Source: an uncultured Brevibacillus sp.
Lineage (GTDB): Bacteria > Bacillota > Bacilli > Brevibacillales > Brevibacillaceae
Length of the DNA: 64,000 bases
Direction of reading: 5' to 3'
NCBI RefSeq assembly: GCF_947502445.1
Contig: NZ_CANMZW010000003.1
Location: forward strand, 248,001-312,000
Every line of letters starts with the position of its first letter. The first letter of the stretch is position 1. Of this stretch, positions 25,039 to 34,216 are shown one piece after another. The translations under genes and the position numbers were made by a program. Under the pieces are notes generated by a model, which worked only from the letters and a program-made list of their open reading frames with translations, did no database searches and was not told the origin of the DNA.

Positions 25039-27102
25039 TTACCTGCCTCTAGCCACTTTCAATCCTTTTTGGGCACGCGGCTTCTGTGCCCGTGCATTTG
25101 CCATTTTCCGGCTGGGAGCAGCCACTTTTGAATAGGCGAGTGCTTTTGAGACTGGTGCACGCTGAGTCTTTGCAGGAGAAACGGCCCGCTTTGCTGAGCT
25201 TGCAGACTTCTTGCGGTATTGACTGAGTTTCGCCACTCCTTGTGTTCCAGCCTTTGCTTTGCGTAGTGGCACAGAAGCACTTTTTACTTGTGAACCTTTG
25301 GCTTGAACAACCTTTGTTTTGGGTTTACCCACTGGCTTTCGTGCACTTGCAGCAGAGGAACCTTTTTTCTGTGCAGATTGCTTGGTACTTGTATCTGCTT
25401 TTTTGGACTTCACGTTTTTCAAATTGCGCTTTGCCAAGTGTGATGTTAGATCAATGACTTTGGATGTAGTAGACGGTTTCGCCGAAGGCTTTTTGAGTGT
25501 AGCTGCTTGCGCAGTTTCCATATCATCTTGTGACTGAACTTTCGCTTCGGTAGCCACTTGCTCTCTTTCGACGCTGGCAGTCCGTTTGTTTCGTGAACGC
25601 CCTCTTGTCGGTGCTTTCGATTGGTCAGCTGTAACCGATTGCACTTGTTCTTCGATCGCAGCAACCTGGTCGGCACTCACTTCTTCTATACTAGCAGCAG
25701 AGATTTTTTCGCCCTTCTTTTTCTTGCTGCTGGCTGTAGATTTTTTATCACTGGCCTTTTCCTTTTCCTTTTCCTTCTTGCCTGATGCCACTTTGCTATC
25801 TTTACTTGCAGATTTTTTCTTACTGACCTTGATCGTGGTCTTGGTTTGCGTATCTGTTTGTGCGGCCAAAGTCTCAGGAGCAGTAGTATCGCTTTGCGCT
25901 TGGGGCTGCAGAACCCAGCTCTGCTGATCCCAGGCGACATCCGATGCCTGGCTTTGAGGCTGACGCGCAGCCAGCAGTTCCTCGTAGTTTCCGGACGGGT
26001 ACTTCTCTATGTCTTTTGCGAGCTCTGCCAGTGCCTGACTCTTGGTTTGGTCTGTTGCCAGTACACGCTGCAAGATCGACTCTGCCTCTGTATTCAAGAA
26101 AGTAACCGGGTCGAAGAACATTTCTTTCAAATGCTTGTAAAACTCATTTGGCATCGCCATGTCGATCAACAAAACTTCAAATGACTCTTTGTCCAGAGGA
26201 TTTGCTTTATGATAGGCCTCGATCATGCCCCTCATCCAGCTTACATCCCAAGTCCCCATATCATCCATCGTGCTTGTGATGAGCTTGCGCAGGTCCCGGA
26301 AAGGCAAATCGTACGAAACGCCATCCAGGTCGATTACCCATAAGCCACCTGGACCATTTTGTCCGTTTGACCATCCGTAATCCTGGTGAACGAGTCCCCA
26401 ATGTGGCTCGCCCATCGCAACCATTTTCGGATAAGGCGATACTTTTAACCGTTCCAACGTTTCTTTTGCCTGTTGTTCGTACTGATCGACCACCGCTAAG
26501 ATGGATTTACTTGCGACTGTTTCCGGGTAGGCCTTCGCCATTTCGCGCATCCAGCCTATTTTCTTCGCAATTTTTTGATAGTAGTTCGGCCAGCGATACA
26601 GGCGAGAAGAGTTTTTCGCACCGTGTGGTGGTACGTAGCCTTTTGTATGGCGGTGAAACTCACCAAGTCCAAAGCAGAGCTCTTGTGCACCGGCTAAATC
26701 TACCTTGTTCGCTGGTTGCAGTGGAATCCAGTCTGTGACAATCCACAGCTTTCCACCCATTTCTACAAACAGCTTCCCATCTTTTGCGGGAATAAGTGCT
26801 GCGACCCTTGCTCCTTGCTTGACGACATAATCTTGTAATCCTACACTGTACAAGCTGCGTTCTGGCGTACGATGCAAGACTTTCAAGCTGCGAGGACCCT
26901 TGTCTGTCTCAATGCGCCAAATAGCCCCACCCTTATCAGGCTTTGATGTGATCAGTGTCCGACTTTGAACGGTCATATCGTATTGCTGGCTGACCAAATC
27001 TGCCAGTTGGTCTACTTCTGGAGGCACTTGCATATCCCAGTCGACAGGAGTTGCTTGGGTTCCATCCCGGGTATCCCATGGCGTAATCATGTACTGTTCC
27101 AT
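25039..27102 (-). CDS. cotS: CotS-family spore coat protein with long basic disordered tail
   Basis: A 687-residue protein. Residues 1 to about 375 are a CotS/CotI-type kinase-like domain: LVHQDYGWSNGQ (catalytic-loop-like HxDxxxxN) and VIDLDGVSYDLPFRDL (metal-binding-like D). Residues from about 376 to 687 are low complexity, rich in Lys, Ser, Ala and Thr (KKSASKDSKVASGKKEKEK, then SSAKRAVSPAKTQRAP), strongly basic and surely disordered. Normal CotS proteins are about 350 residues, so the tail is an addition. It is the first gene of the pair with cotSA. The ATG at 27102 follows GGGGGGAA. Confidence 0.88.
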   Translation of the reverse strand: MEQYMITPWDTRDGTQATPVDWDMQVPPEVDQLADLVSQQYDMTVQSRTLITSKPDKGGAIWRIETDKGPRSLKVLHRTPERSLYSVGLQDYVVKQGARVAALIPAKDGKLFVEMGGKLWIVTDWIPLQPANKVDLAGAQELCFGLGEFHRHTKGYVPPHGAKNSSRLYRWPNYYQKIAKKIGWMREMAKAYPETVASKSILAVVDQYEQQAKETLERLKVSPYPKMVAMGEPHWGLVHQDYGWSNGQNGPGGLWVIDLDGVSYDLPFRDLRKLITSTMDDMGTWDVSWMRGMIEAYHKANPLDKESFEVLLIDMAMPNEFYKHLKEMFFDPVTFLNTEAESILQRVLATDQTKSQALAELAKDIEKYPSGNYEELLAARQPQSQASDVAWDQQSWVLQPQAQSDTTAPETLAAQTDTQTKTTIKVSKKKSASKDSKVASGKKEKEKEKASDKKSTASSKKKKGEKISAASIEEVSADQVAAIEEQVQSVTADQSKAPTRGRSRNKRTASVEREQVATEAKVQSQDDMETAQAATLKKPSAKPSTTSKVIDLTSHLAKRNLKNVKSKKADTSTKQSAQKKGSSAASARKPVGKPKTKVVQAKGSQVKSASVPLRKAKAGTQGVAKLSQYRKKSASSAKRAVSPAKTQRAPVSKALAYSKVAAPSRKMANARAQKPRAQKGLKVARGR

Positions 27103-27227
27103 ACCATTCCCCCCGTATTCCTTTTCTAAAAGTACGGTTCATTCTTAATAAGCTATTCGCTGTATTTTGAACCCGAAACGGACAAATATCTAAGTATTCT
27201 TTTTCCCAGTAAATTCCATATTGCAGA

Positions 27228-27267
27228 CAAAAAAAGCCTCGACCCGCTGAAACAGACAGGTCAAGGC
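27228..27267 (-). terminator. Terminator of the SNF2 helicase gene
   Basis: GCCTCGACC pairs with GGTCAAGGC (one mismatch), followed by seven T on the minus strand. Confidence 0.85.
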
Positions 27268-27274
27268 ATCCACC

Positions 27275-30200
27275 CTAAATCATTAGTAATTCTCGAATTT
27301 CTTGCTCCGTTAATGCAGACAACGCTTCTTGTCCTGGTTGAATGACTTCTTCAATGAGATTTTTCTTTTTCTGTTGAAGCTCATACATCTTTTCTTCCAT
27401 CGTATCCTGTGCTACCAGGCGAATGACTTGTACGACATTCTTTTGTCCAATTCGGTGGGCGCGATCTGCTGCCTGCTGCTCTACCGCAGGGTTCCACCAG
27501 AGGTCGTACAAAATAACCGTATCTGCCCCCGTTAGATTCAGCCCAGTCCCTCCAGCCTTCAATGACATGAGGAACAAATCTCGCTCTCCATTGTTAAATC
27601 TATTGCATAGCTCAACCCTCTCAGCCGTTGGCGTATTGCCATCGAGATAGAAAAACGGCACGCCTGTATACCCTAGCTCTCTCCCGATCATCCCTAGCAT
27701 CTGAGTGAACTGGGAGAATACAAGCACCCGCTTCCCAGCGCTTCTGCATTCCTCCACAATCTCAAGCAGCTGCTCGAATTTGGCTGAACTTCCCTCGTAG
27801 TTTTCAACAAACAATGCAGGATGACAACAAATCTGGCGTAGCCGAGTTAAGCCAGCCAAAATTTTTATGCGATTTTTTTGGAAGCTGTTAGCTTGGAGAT
27901 GCAGCAAGGTTTCTTGTTGCAGCTGGGCCAAATAGGCCACATACAGCTTCTTTTGATCAGGCAGAAGCTCAGACGCTTGCAGAGACTCGATTTTTTCTGG
28001 CAGCTCTTTGAGCACATCATTTTTCACCCGCCGCAGCAAAAAAGGACGCGCTCTTTTCGCCACGACTTCCCTCGGCAAATCATGAAATGCTTTTCTGCTC
28101 GGAAAAAGCTCTGGAAACACTGCATCATAGATTGACCACAGCTCCTCCAGTCTGTTTTCGATCGGGGTTCCCGTAAGCGCAAAGCGATACTGAGCCTGTA
28201 GACTTTTCACAGCATGGGCGGTTTGGGTCGTGTGATTTTTGAATGCTTGTGCCTCGTCCAGAATCAGCGTATGAAAAGGCTGCTCCACATATTGCTCACT
28301 GTCGCGGCGAAGCAGGGGATAGGAAGTAATAATAACATCTGCTTCGGATACATCCTGGAGCAATTGATTGCGCTGGGTTTTGTTTCCGTCGATGATGACT
28401 GTGCGTATCTCTGGTGCAAACTTTTTTAATTCATTTCGCCAGTTGTATACGAGAGAGGCTGGCGAGACAACCAATGCAGGCCGCTCTTCGCTTCTTATTT
28501 CTGGCAGTACAGAGAGGAGGAAAGCGATGCTTTGCAAGGTCTTGCCCAGCCCCATATCGTCTGCCAGAATCCCACCAAATTGATAGTGTGCCAATGTCTT
28601 TAACCATTGAAACCCGAATTTTTGGTAGTCGCGCAGAATCGGTTCCAGGGAATCCGGTAGTGGAAAATCGAGATGGTCGGGATTTCGCATATGATCGAGC
28701 ATTTGACGAAACGATTTTCCCAGTTGTATTGCTTTGCCATGTCCGGGCGCGTCCATAACATGAAGCCCACGAACGACGGGAATACGGGCATATGCCCCTT
28801 GGACATCACGGCTCTGGATACCCATACCATCAATAAAATCGGACAATTCCTGAAATGACTCTGATTCCAATGGCAGGAGCGCTCCATTTGGCAGCTTATG
28901 ATATTTTCGTTTTTCTTCCAAGGATTGTATTAAATGACGGATTTCTGATGCTGGGACGCCATCCAGTTCAAAAGAAAGCTCCAACCAATTGGTGCGTGCT
29001 TTCACATCAACGACTACCTTTGGTGTGGCATGTCCCGTGTGCAATCGAACTTTTACAGCAGTCGTGGCATACACACTCACAAGCTTTTCCAGCTGCGGAA
29101 CGACATGATATAAAAAGTCGTACTCTGCCTCTTCATCTTGTAAAAAGAAGCCGCCTTCCGTTCTGGAAAAAGCGCTTCTCTCCATAATATCCAAAATTTG
29201 ACTTTCCTTTTCCCCATCTCTCATCAGGATCAGGTCAGTACCGCGTTGCTGATGCTCCAGCTCCAGAGGATTTATGACAATATCACCATACTGAAATTCG
29301 AGCCCCGCCAGCAGGCGATCTCTCACTCGATCCAGGAACAGCTTGGCTTTTAGCTTGGTTTGTACGATTCGATCCGAGACAGAGCGGGCGATATGGACAC
29401 TCCCAAGGTTCATCAGTCCCGGAACTACCTGGACCATGAAAGCTTCCATTTGCTCAGAGGAAATAGGAATGCTCTCTCTTCTATGCTTCTCCAGCAATTG
29501 CTTCAGTCCGGCAAGACGGCTACACTGCTCTGCTGTGACGGTCAGCAGCTTGCCATCGATCAAGAGGACACGATACGATTCCATGACCGTAATATGGTCA
29601 AATCCATGCACTTCCAGCTGGTAGTCCTCTTCTGCCGATTGGTCAAAGGTATACTGAATCGGAATGGGACCTTCAAACATCTCTAAAGGAACAAATACAC
29701 CGTCTCCACTCTCGATTTGTACGGCTTGTGCAGCCAAAAGCGCGGGAAGAAGCGGCTCCCAGTAGTTAGGTGGGACTAGCAGCATCCGCTCGCCGCTTAT
29801 GCTATTCGCTGTGGGCAGGCTTGTCGTTGTTTCCCGGTACACATTTTCATGTTGGCATATGCTGATCAACTGCTGCAATATCGCATCATCTTCCTTTTGA
29901 AAACGATGCAGCTGTGGGTCGTACGTGAAATGATTGGAGAAAACAAACGCCTCTCGCTTGTGCAGGCGCTCCAAAAACGCTCGAATTTTTTTCACAATGT
30001 ACAGCCTCTTGGCTCCGACCTTCAGCTCGATACCAAACATAAGCTTGCGATAGCCGTAGGAGAAAATTTTACACGAGAATTCTACCTCCAGGCATATCCT
30101 CGTATCACGCAAAGCACTGGGCGAGCTACTCGGTCGAGGTCGTTTGGCTTCAAAAAGACCAAGCACCCCACTCGTTAGTTGCTCCTCTCTGGACAAGCTA

Positions 30201-30553
30201 CTGGCTGAAGCCATTTCATCGTTTCCATACTGTCTTGAAGCTAGAGCAGAGTTTGTATGACGATCACGAGCCATATCCTTTATTTGCAGCAGCACACCAG
30301 CGACATGCTGACAGTAATGATCATAAGAACGAAGTCTAGGGCAGGTGCAGGAAGCCTCCATGACACTCCCATCCATCTCTAAATGAACCTCATAACTGAT
30401 GTTTCCTACTTTTACAGTCGCCTCAACAGCAAGCGGTTGCGGATCGTAGTGGTTAATCGTGACTCTTCTTGCGCGATAGTAGGCTTTTCCTTTTTCATAG
30501 GAAATCCGCCCACATAATGCTTTGATGACTTGCTCACTTAGTGTAAAGCTCAT
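27275..30553 (-). CDS. SNF2-family DNA translocase/helicase with SWIM zinc finger
   Basis: A 1092-residue Swi2/Snf2 ATPase. The N-terminal SWIM finger is CxC-X9-CxH (Cys69, Cys71, Cys81, His83). A large middle region precedes the helicase core: motif I DDMGLGKTLQSIAF (about 640), motif II DEAQAFKN, motif III LTGTPIENRLEELWS, and motif VI QAADRAHRIGQKNVVQV. Such proteins move on double-stranded DNA and are linked to repair and transcription; the exact role in Bacillales is not settled. Full length and intact. A small acidic-tail gene lies on the same strand just beyond its start, with a terminator between. Confidence 0.95.
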   Translation of the reverse strand: MSFTLSEQVIKALCGRISYEKGKAYYRARRVTINHYDPQPLAVEATVKVGNISYEVHLEMDGSVMEASCTCPRLRSYDHYCQHVAGVLLQIKDMARDRHTNSALASRQYGNDEMASASSLSREEQLTSGVLGLFEAKRPRPSSSPSALRDTRICLEVEFSCKIFSYGYRKLMFGIELKVGAKRLYIVKKIRAFLERLHKREAFVFSNHFTYDPQLHRFQKEDDAILQQLISICQHENVYRETTTSLPTANSISGERMLLVPPNYWEPLLPALLAAQAVQIESGDGVFVPLEMFEGPIPIQYTFDQSAEEDYQLEVHGFDHITVMESYRVLLIDGKLLTVTAEQCSRLAGLKQLLEKHRRESIPISSEQMEAFMVQVVPGLMNLGSVHIARSVSDRIVQTKLKAKLFLDRVRDRLLAGLEFQYGDIVINPLELEHQQRGTDLILMRDGEKESQILDIMERSAFSRTEGGFFLQDEEAEYDFLYHVVPQLEKLVSVYATTAVKVRLHTGHATPKVVVDVKARTNWLELSFELDGVPASEIRHLIQSLEEKRKYHKLPNGALLPLESESFQELSDFIDGMGIQSRDVQGAYARIPVVRGLHVMDAPGHGKAIQLGKSFRQMLDHMRNPDHLDFPLPDSLEPILRDYQKFGFQWLKTLAHYQFGGILADDMGLGKTLQSIAFLLSVLPEIRSEERPALVVSPASLVYNWRNELKKFAPEIRTVIIDGNKTQRNQLLQDVSEADVIITSYPLLRRDSEQYVEQPFHTLILDEAQAFKNHTTQTAHAVKSLQAQYRFALTGTPIENRLEELWSIYDAVFPELFPSRKAFHDLPREVVAKRARPFLLRRVKNDVLKELPEKIESLQASELLPDQKKLYVAYLAQLQQETLLHLQANSFQKNRIKILAGLTRLRQICCHPALFVENYEGSSAKFEQLLEIVEECRSAGKRVLVFSQFTQMLGMIGRELGYTGVPFFYLDGNTPTAERVELCNRFNNGERDLFLMSLKAGGTGLNLTGADTVILYDLWWNPAVEQQAADRAHRIGQKNVVQVIRLVAQDTMEEKMYELQQKKKNLIEEVIQPGQEALSALTEQEIRELLMI

Positions 30554-30653
30554 CTTCCTTACCCTTTCTTTTCAAGCGGAGTACCTAAATGATAACAGAT
30601 CGAGAAGGAAAACGCTTGATCCGAGGCATGTTCGTCCAAACTCGTCCAGCAAC

Positions 30654-30686
30654 GAAAAAAGATGCGCCGCTTTGACGCATCTTTTC
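30654..30686 (-). terminator. Terminator of the acidic mini-protein gene
   Basis: AAAAGATGCG and CGCATCTTTT arms around a short loop. Confidence 0.82.
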
Positions 30687-30715
30687 CCATTCTGAAAAGA
30701 GAATCGTTATTCTGA

Positions 30716-30946
30716 TTAATCTTCCTCGTCTGAATCGTCCTCAGAATCGTCTTCTTCCGAATCGCCTTCTTCGGAATCGCCTTCCTCATCTTCATCTTCG
30801 CCATCTTCATAAACAGGATCTTGGTCACCTGTGAAGATCCATTTCTTTTTGGTTCCATCCTCGTATTCGATCTTTACTTCAATCTCTTCAATTTCGCCAT
30901 CATCGCCAACTTCGTTTTGCAAATACTTCAACCAATTCAGCCCCAT
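30716..30946 (-). CDS. Small protein with acidic Asp/Glu/Ser tail (76 aa)
   Basis: Not recognised. Residues 1-43 form a small ordered region (MGLNWLKYLQNEVGDDG, then VKIEYEDGTKKKWIFTG) and residues 44-76 are almost only Asp, Glu, Ser and Gly. The tail DNA is an imperfect repeat of codons for EEGDS. Such tails mimic nucleic acid or bind basic proteins and metal ions; no role is shown. The ATG at 30946 has GGAGGTG 5 bases upstream, so the frame is surely translated. Confidence 0.78.
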   Translation of the reverse strand: MGLNWLKYLQNEVGDDGEIEEIEVKIEYEDGTKKKWIFTGDQDPVYEDGEDEDEEGDSEEGDSEEDDSEDDSDEED

Positions 30947-31192
30947 GACTACACCTCCGGTACTGGATGATTTCACATTTGTAGCGCCAGCGGATCACCG
31001 TTGACTTTGATACTATATGACGAATGCCACTGAGTGGTTTGGACAATAGCCCCCTTTTTACTTATTTTTCAACGATCCTGCACACTTCCTAATCGGTTAA
31101 GAATGCTTTACATAATTGGATTGGGACTGGACAAACTTTCAATGGAAAGAAACATTTCGTTTAGGGAACGGAAAGGACGTGAATATTCCGGT

Positions 31193-31987
31193 ATGGACAA
31201 ACGATTCAAGTGGCATATCATCTTTGTGAGTCTAATGCTCTTCCTTGCGCTGCCGCTCCAGTCTGCTGTAGCCTACCAGGATCATCCGTATCACTTTGGC
31301 TTTAAAAAAAGTAAGAACGGCGAGTTGCCCTCTATTACAGAAGAAGGGTTTAAAGGGATTGTAGATCGACATGGGGCAGTTTTTCTTGGGGATACATCGA
31401 AGAAAGAGCTTTACCTGACGTTTGATAATGGCTACGAGAATGGCTTTACCCCTTCGATATTAGACACGTTACTAGTCAGGAAGGTTCCTGCTATCTTTTT
31501 TGTGACCGGTCATTACGTGAAGGAACAGCCGGAGCTTCTGAAACGCATGACAGCAGAAGGACACTTGATCGGGAATCACTCCTGGAGCCATCCAGACATG
31601 ACTACCATCTCCAATCAAAAGGTCAAAGAAGAACTTGAGAAAGTCAAAGAGGCTGTCACACAAGTCACAGGACAGCGGGAGATGCACTATTTACGTCCAC
31701 CTCGTGGTATTTTTAGTGACCGTACGCTGGCCGTGACAAAGGATATGGGATATACGAACGTATTTTGGTCAATTGCCTATAAAGATTGGGATACTAAGGT
31801 CCAGCGCGGTGCGAAATTTGCATACGATAGCGTCATGGCTCAGCTTCACCCTGGTGCAGTCATTCTTTTGCATTCTGTCTCCAAGGATAACGCTGAGGCA
31901 CTCGGCTCTATTATTGACGAAGCACGCAAACGTGGCTACGAATTTAAAAGCCTGGATCAGCTTCCGAACCAGAAACCAACACCATGA
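31193..31987 (+). CDS. pdaA: Delta-lactam-forming polysaccharide deacetylase (PdaA type)
   Basis: Removes the acetyl group from N-acetylmuramic acid in the spore cortex, the step needed for muramic delta-lactam. The 264-residue protein has a signal peptide (residues 1-27), then a carbohydrate esterase 4 domain. Motif 1 is TFDNGYENG, with the DNG variant typical of PdaA rather than the usual DD; motif 2 is HSWSHP (His129, His133); motif 3 is LRPPRGIFS; motif 5 LLHSVS. The match to B. subtilis PdaA is close throughout. The ATG at 31193 has AAAGGACG about 11 bases upstream. Confidence 0.95.
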   Translation: MDKRFKWHIIFVSLMLFLALPLQSAVAYQDHPYHFGFKKSKNGELPSITEEGFKGIVDRHGAVFLGDTSKKELYLTFDNGYENGFTPSILDTLLVRKVPAIFFVTGHYVKEQPELLKRMTAEGHLIGNHSWSHPDMTTISNQKVKEELEKVKEAVTQVTGQREMHYLRPPRGIFSDRTLAVTKDMGYTNVFWSIAYKDWDTKVQRGAKFAYDSVMAQLHPGAVILLHSVSKDNAEALGSIIDEARKRGYEFKSLDQLPNQKPTP

Positions 31988-31991
31988 CGAA

Positions 31992-32026
31992 CAAAAACTC
32001 CCGTTTGTTAGGTACGGGAGTTTTCG
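31992..32026. terminator. Bidirectional terminator between pdaA and aspA
   Basis: AAAACTCCCGT and ACGGGAGTTTT arms. Confidence 0.88.
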
Positions 32027-32035
32027 TTGCATTTG

Positions 32036-33460
32036 TTAATTGCGATCGAGCAAGGACGCACCTGCAATTCCTGGGTGTGTCATTTCGAATGGGTCCAAAA
32101 TCAAGTCCAGCTCTTCTTCTGTCAATACATTGTGTTGGAGGCACAGCTCACGAACAGATTTCCCAGTCAAAATAGCTTCGCGCGCAATTCGTGCTGCTGT
32201 TTCGTAGCCAAGATGCGGGTTTACAGCAGTGATTACGCCAACGCTTTTTTCTACATACTCTCTCATGCGCTCACGATTTGCCTCAATTCCTTCGAGGCAA
32301 TACTTTGTAAACGCACGGAACGCGTTGTCCATAATGCTGATCGATTGCAGAAGATTGAAGACGAGTACCGGCTCCATAACGTTCAGCTCAAGCTGTCCTG
32401 CTTCAGAAGCCAAGCAAATGGTATGATCGTTCCCAATGACTTGGAAAGCTACCTGGTTTATCACTTCAGCCATCACTGGGTTTACTTTCCCTGGCATGAT
32501 GGAAGAGCCTGGCTGGCGAGCTGGCAACGAGATTTCTCCCAGTCCTGCACGTGGTCCGGATGCCATCAGGCGCAAATCGTTGGCGATTTTGGACATGTTC
32601 ATCATGCAAACCTTGAGTGCAGCAGAAACTTCTGTATAGGCATCTGTGTTTTGTGTTGCATCAACCAGATGGTCCGCTCCTGTCAGCGGGAAGCCTGTAA
32701 TTTTTGCTAATTGCTGTACAACTGTCGTAATGTATTGTGGATCGGCATTCAAGCCAGTACCTACAGCAGTTGCTCCCATATTTACTTCATACAAGTGCTG
32801 ACGCGATTGTTTGATTCGTTTGATATCGCGCTCCAGCACACGACGATACGCCTCGAACTCTTGGCCCAAACGGATTGGAACCGCGTCCTGCAAATGAGTC
32901 CGGCCCATTTTGATTACATCATCAAACTCTGTAGCCTTTTTGCCAAATGCGTCATGCATCGCTTCCATTGTTACCAGCAGCTTTTCCAGCAGGTCCAGCG
33001 TGGAGATGTGAATCGCTGTCGGGAATGCGTCATTGGTGGACTGAGACATGTTGACATGTGTATTCGGGCTGAGATTGAAGTAATCTCCTTTTTTCTCTCC
33101 CAAAATCTCAAGTCCACGGTTGGCAATCACTTCATTTGCGTTCATATTGATGGAAGTGCCTGCTCCACCTTGGATCGGGTCTACAATAAACTGATCATGC
33201 CATTGTCCTTCCATGATTTCCTCTGCAGCTTGGACAATTGCATTGCCAAGGCGAGGATTCAGTCGAGATACTTCCATGTTGGCAACCGCTGCTGCCTTCT
33301 TTACCATTGCCATTGCGATGATCAGTGAAGAATGTAGACGGTATCCTGTGATTGGAAAGTTCTCCGTCGCACGCATAGTTTGGACGCCATAATAGGCATC
33401 GACAGGAATTTCCTTCTCCCCGAGAAAATCCTTTTCAATTCGATACGTTTGTTGTACCAT
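32036..33460 (-). CDS. aspA: Aspartate ammonia-lyase
   Basis: Converts L-aspartate to fumarate and ammonia. The 474-residue protein carries the fumarase/aspartase signature GSSIMPGKVNPV with the catalytic Ser, plus NMSQSTNDAFPTA and MGRTHLQDAVP. The IGNDHTI and GGAGTSINMNANEV segments separate it from fumarase in favour of aspartase. The ribosome binding site is weak (AAAAAGA). In B. subtilis aspartase is co-transcribed with asparaginase; here the gene stands alone. Confidence 0.93.
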   Translation of the reverse strand: MVQQTYRIEKDFLGEKEIPVDAYYGVQTMRATENFPITGYRLHSSLIIAMAMVKKAAAVANMEVSRLNPRLGNAIVQAAEEIMEGQWHDQFIVDPIQGGAGTSINMNANEVIANRGLEILGEKKGDYFNLSPNTHVNMSQSTNDAFPTAIHISTLDLLEKLLVTMEAMHDAFGKKATEFDDVIKMGRTHLQDAVPIRLGQEFEAYRRVLERDIKRIKQSRQHLYEVNMGATAVGTGLNADPQYITTVVQQLAKITGFPLTGADHLVDATQNTDAYTEVSAALKVCMMNMSKIANDLRLMASGPRAGLGEISLPARQPGSSIMPGKVNPVMAEVINQVAFQVIGNDHTICLASEAGQLELNVMEPVLVFNLLQSISIMDNAFRAFTKYCLEGIEANRERMREYVEKSVGVITAVNPHLGYETAARIAREAILTGKSVRELCLQHNVLTEEELDLILDPFEMTHPGIAGASLLDRN

Positions 33461-33615
33461 TCTTTTTCAACCAGCTTTCTACGATAGTGGTTAATGCTTC
33501 CTCCCCATTCTATCACAGTTCGCCTAAGATAGCCCTTTCTTGAAACAAACGCTTTCATTTTTACGTCTTACTAGCAGGTAGGACTCACAACAAACCGACA
33601 GAATCGAGGGATACC

Positions 33616-34128
33616 ATGAAAAAGTTTCTTTTGCTGCTGTTGACCGTAGGAGTGCTCCAGGGCTGCACAGGTGGTTCGCAAAGCTCAATGGAGCCACAGA
33701 CGCCTCCAGCCACAACCCAACCAGAGACACCTAGCACACAGCCCGAAACACCAACAGAAGCACAACCACAGACACCGGCTGAAAAGCCTCCAGCTGCAGA
33801 GGAGCCTGATGCATCCGAAGACGTCTATGCCAATGATATTTTCCGAAACGTTACCGTTAAGAAAACGGGGACAGATACGTTTGAAGTAAAAGGTCAGGCG
33901 CAAGTTTTTGAGGGAACGGTCAGCTACGTCGTAGAAGACGGACACAATGAATTGACCCAGGGTTCAATCCAAACCTCTGCTGGCGCTCCTGAATGGGGCG
34001 ATTTCACCCACACAGTGAAAGTGAAAAAAGCTGATCCGAATACTACGCTCATGCTGATTTTGTTTGAAACGAGCATGAAAGACGGCAGTCGCCGAATGGA
34101 GCTTATCATTCCTTTGCCGGAAAAATGA
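33616..34128 (+). CDS. Gmad2-like lipoprotein (170 aa)
   Basis: A lipoprotein with lipobox LQGC (Cys17), a 45-residue linker rich in Thr, Pro, Gln and Glu (repeats of TQPETPS type), and a C-terminal immunoglobulin-like domain with the pattern FRNVTVKKTGTDTFEVKGQA and WGDFTHTVKV, as in the Gmad2 domain of spore germination proteins. Role unknown; the context is aspA and an amidohydrolase. ATG at 33616 with a GAGGGA site. Terminator follows. Confidence 0.82.
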   Translation: MKKFLLLLLTVGVLQGCTGGSQSSMEPQTPPATTQPETPSTQPETPTEAQPQTPAEKPPAAEEPDASEDVYANDIFRNVTVKKTGTDTFEVKGQAQVFEGTVSYVVEDGHNELTQGSIQTSAGAPEWGDFTHTVKVKKADPNTTLMLILFETSMKDGSRRMELIIPLPEK

Positions 34129-34144
34129 TGGAAATCTCGGCTCA

Positions 34145-34178
34145 ATACCATGCAGATTCTTCCTGCATGGTGTTTTTG
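34145..34178 (+). terminator. Terminator of the Gmad2-like lipoprotein gene
   Basis: ACCATGCAG and CTGCATGGT arms, then GTTTTTG. Confidence 0.85.
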
Positions 34179-34216
34179 CTTTCGTCCACACCAAGCTTCT
34201 TTTGACACCTTATGTC

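Noticed and set aside
25586..25927. Hydrophobic plus-strand frame opposite the cotS tail
   Set aside because: Its Phe/Leu-rich look comes from the Lys/Ser-rich codons on the other strand; no ribosome site.
32027..32710. Plus-strand frames of up to 227 codons over aspA
   Set aside because: They are antisense to an intact, well-conserved aspartase gene and have no start context.
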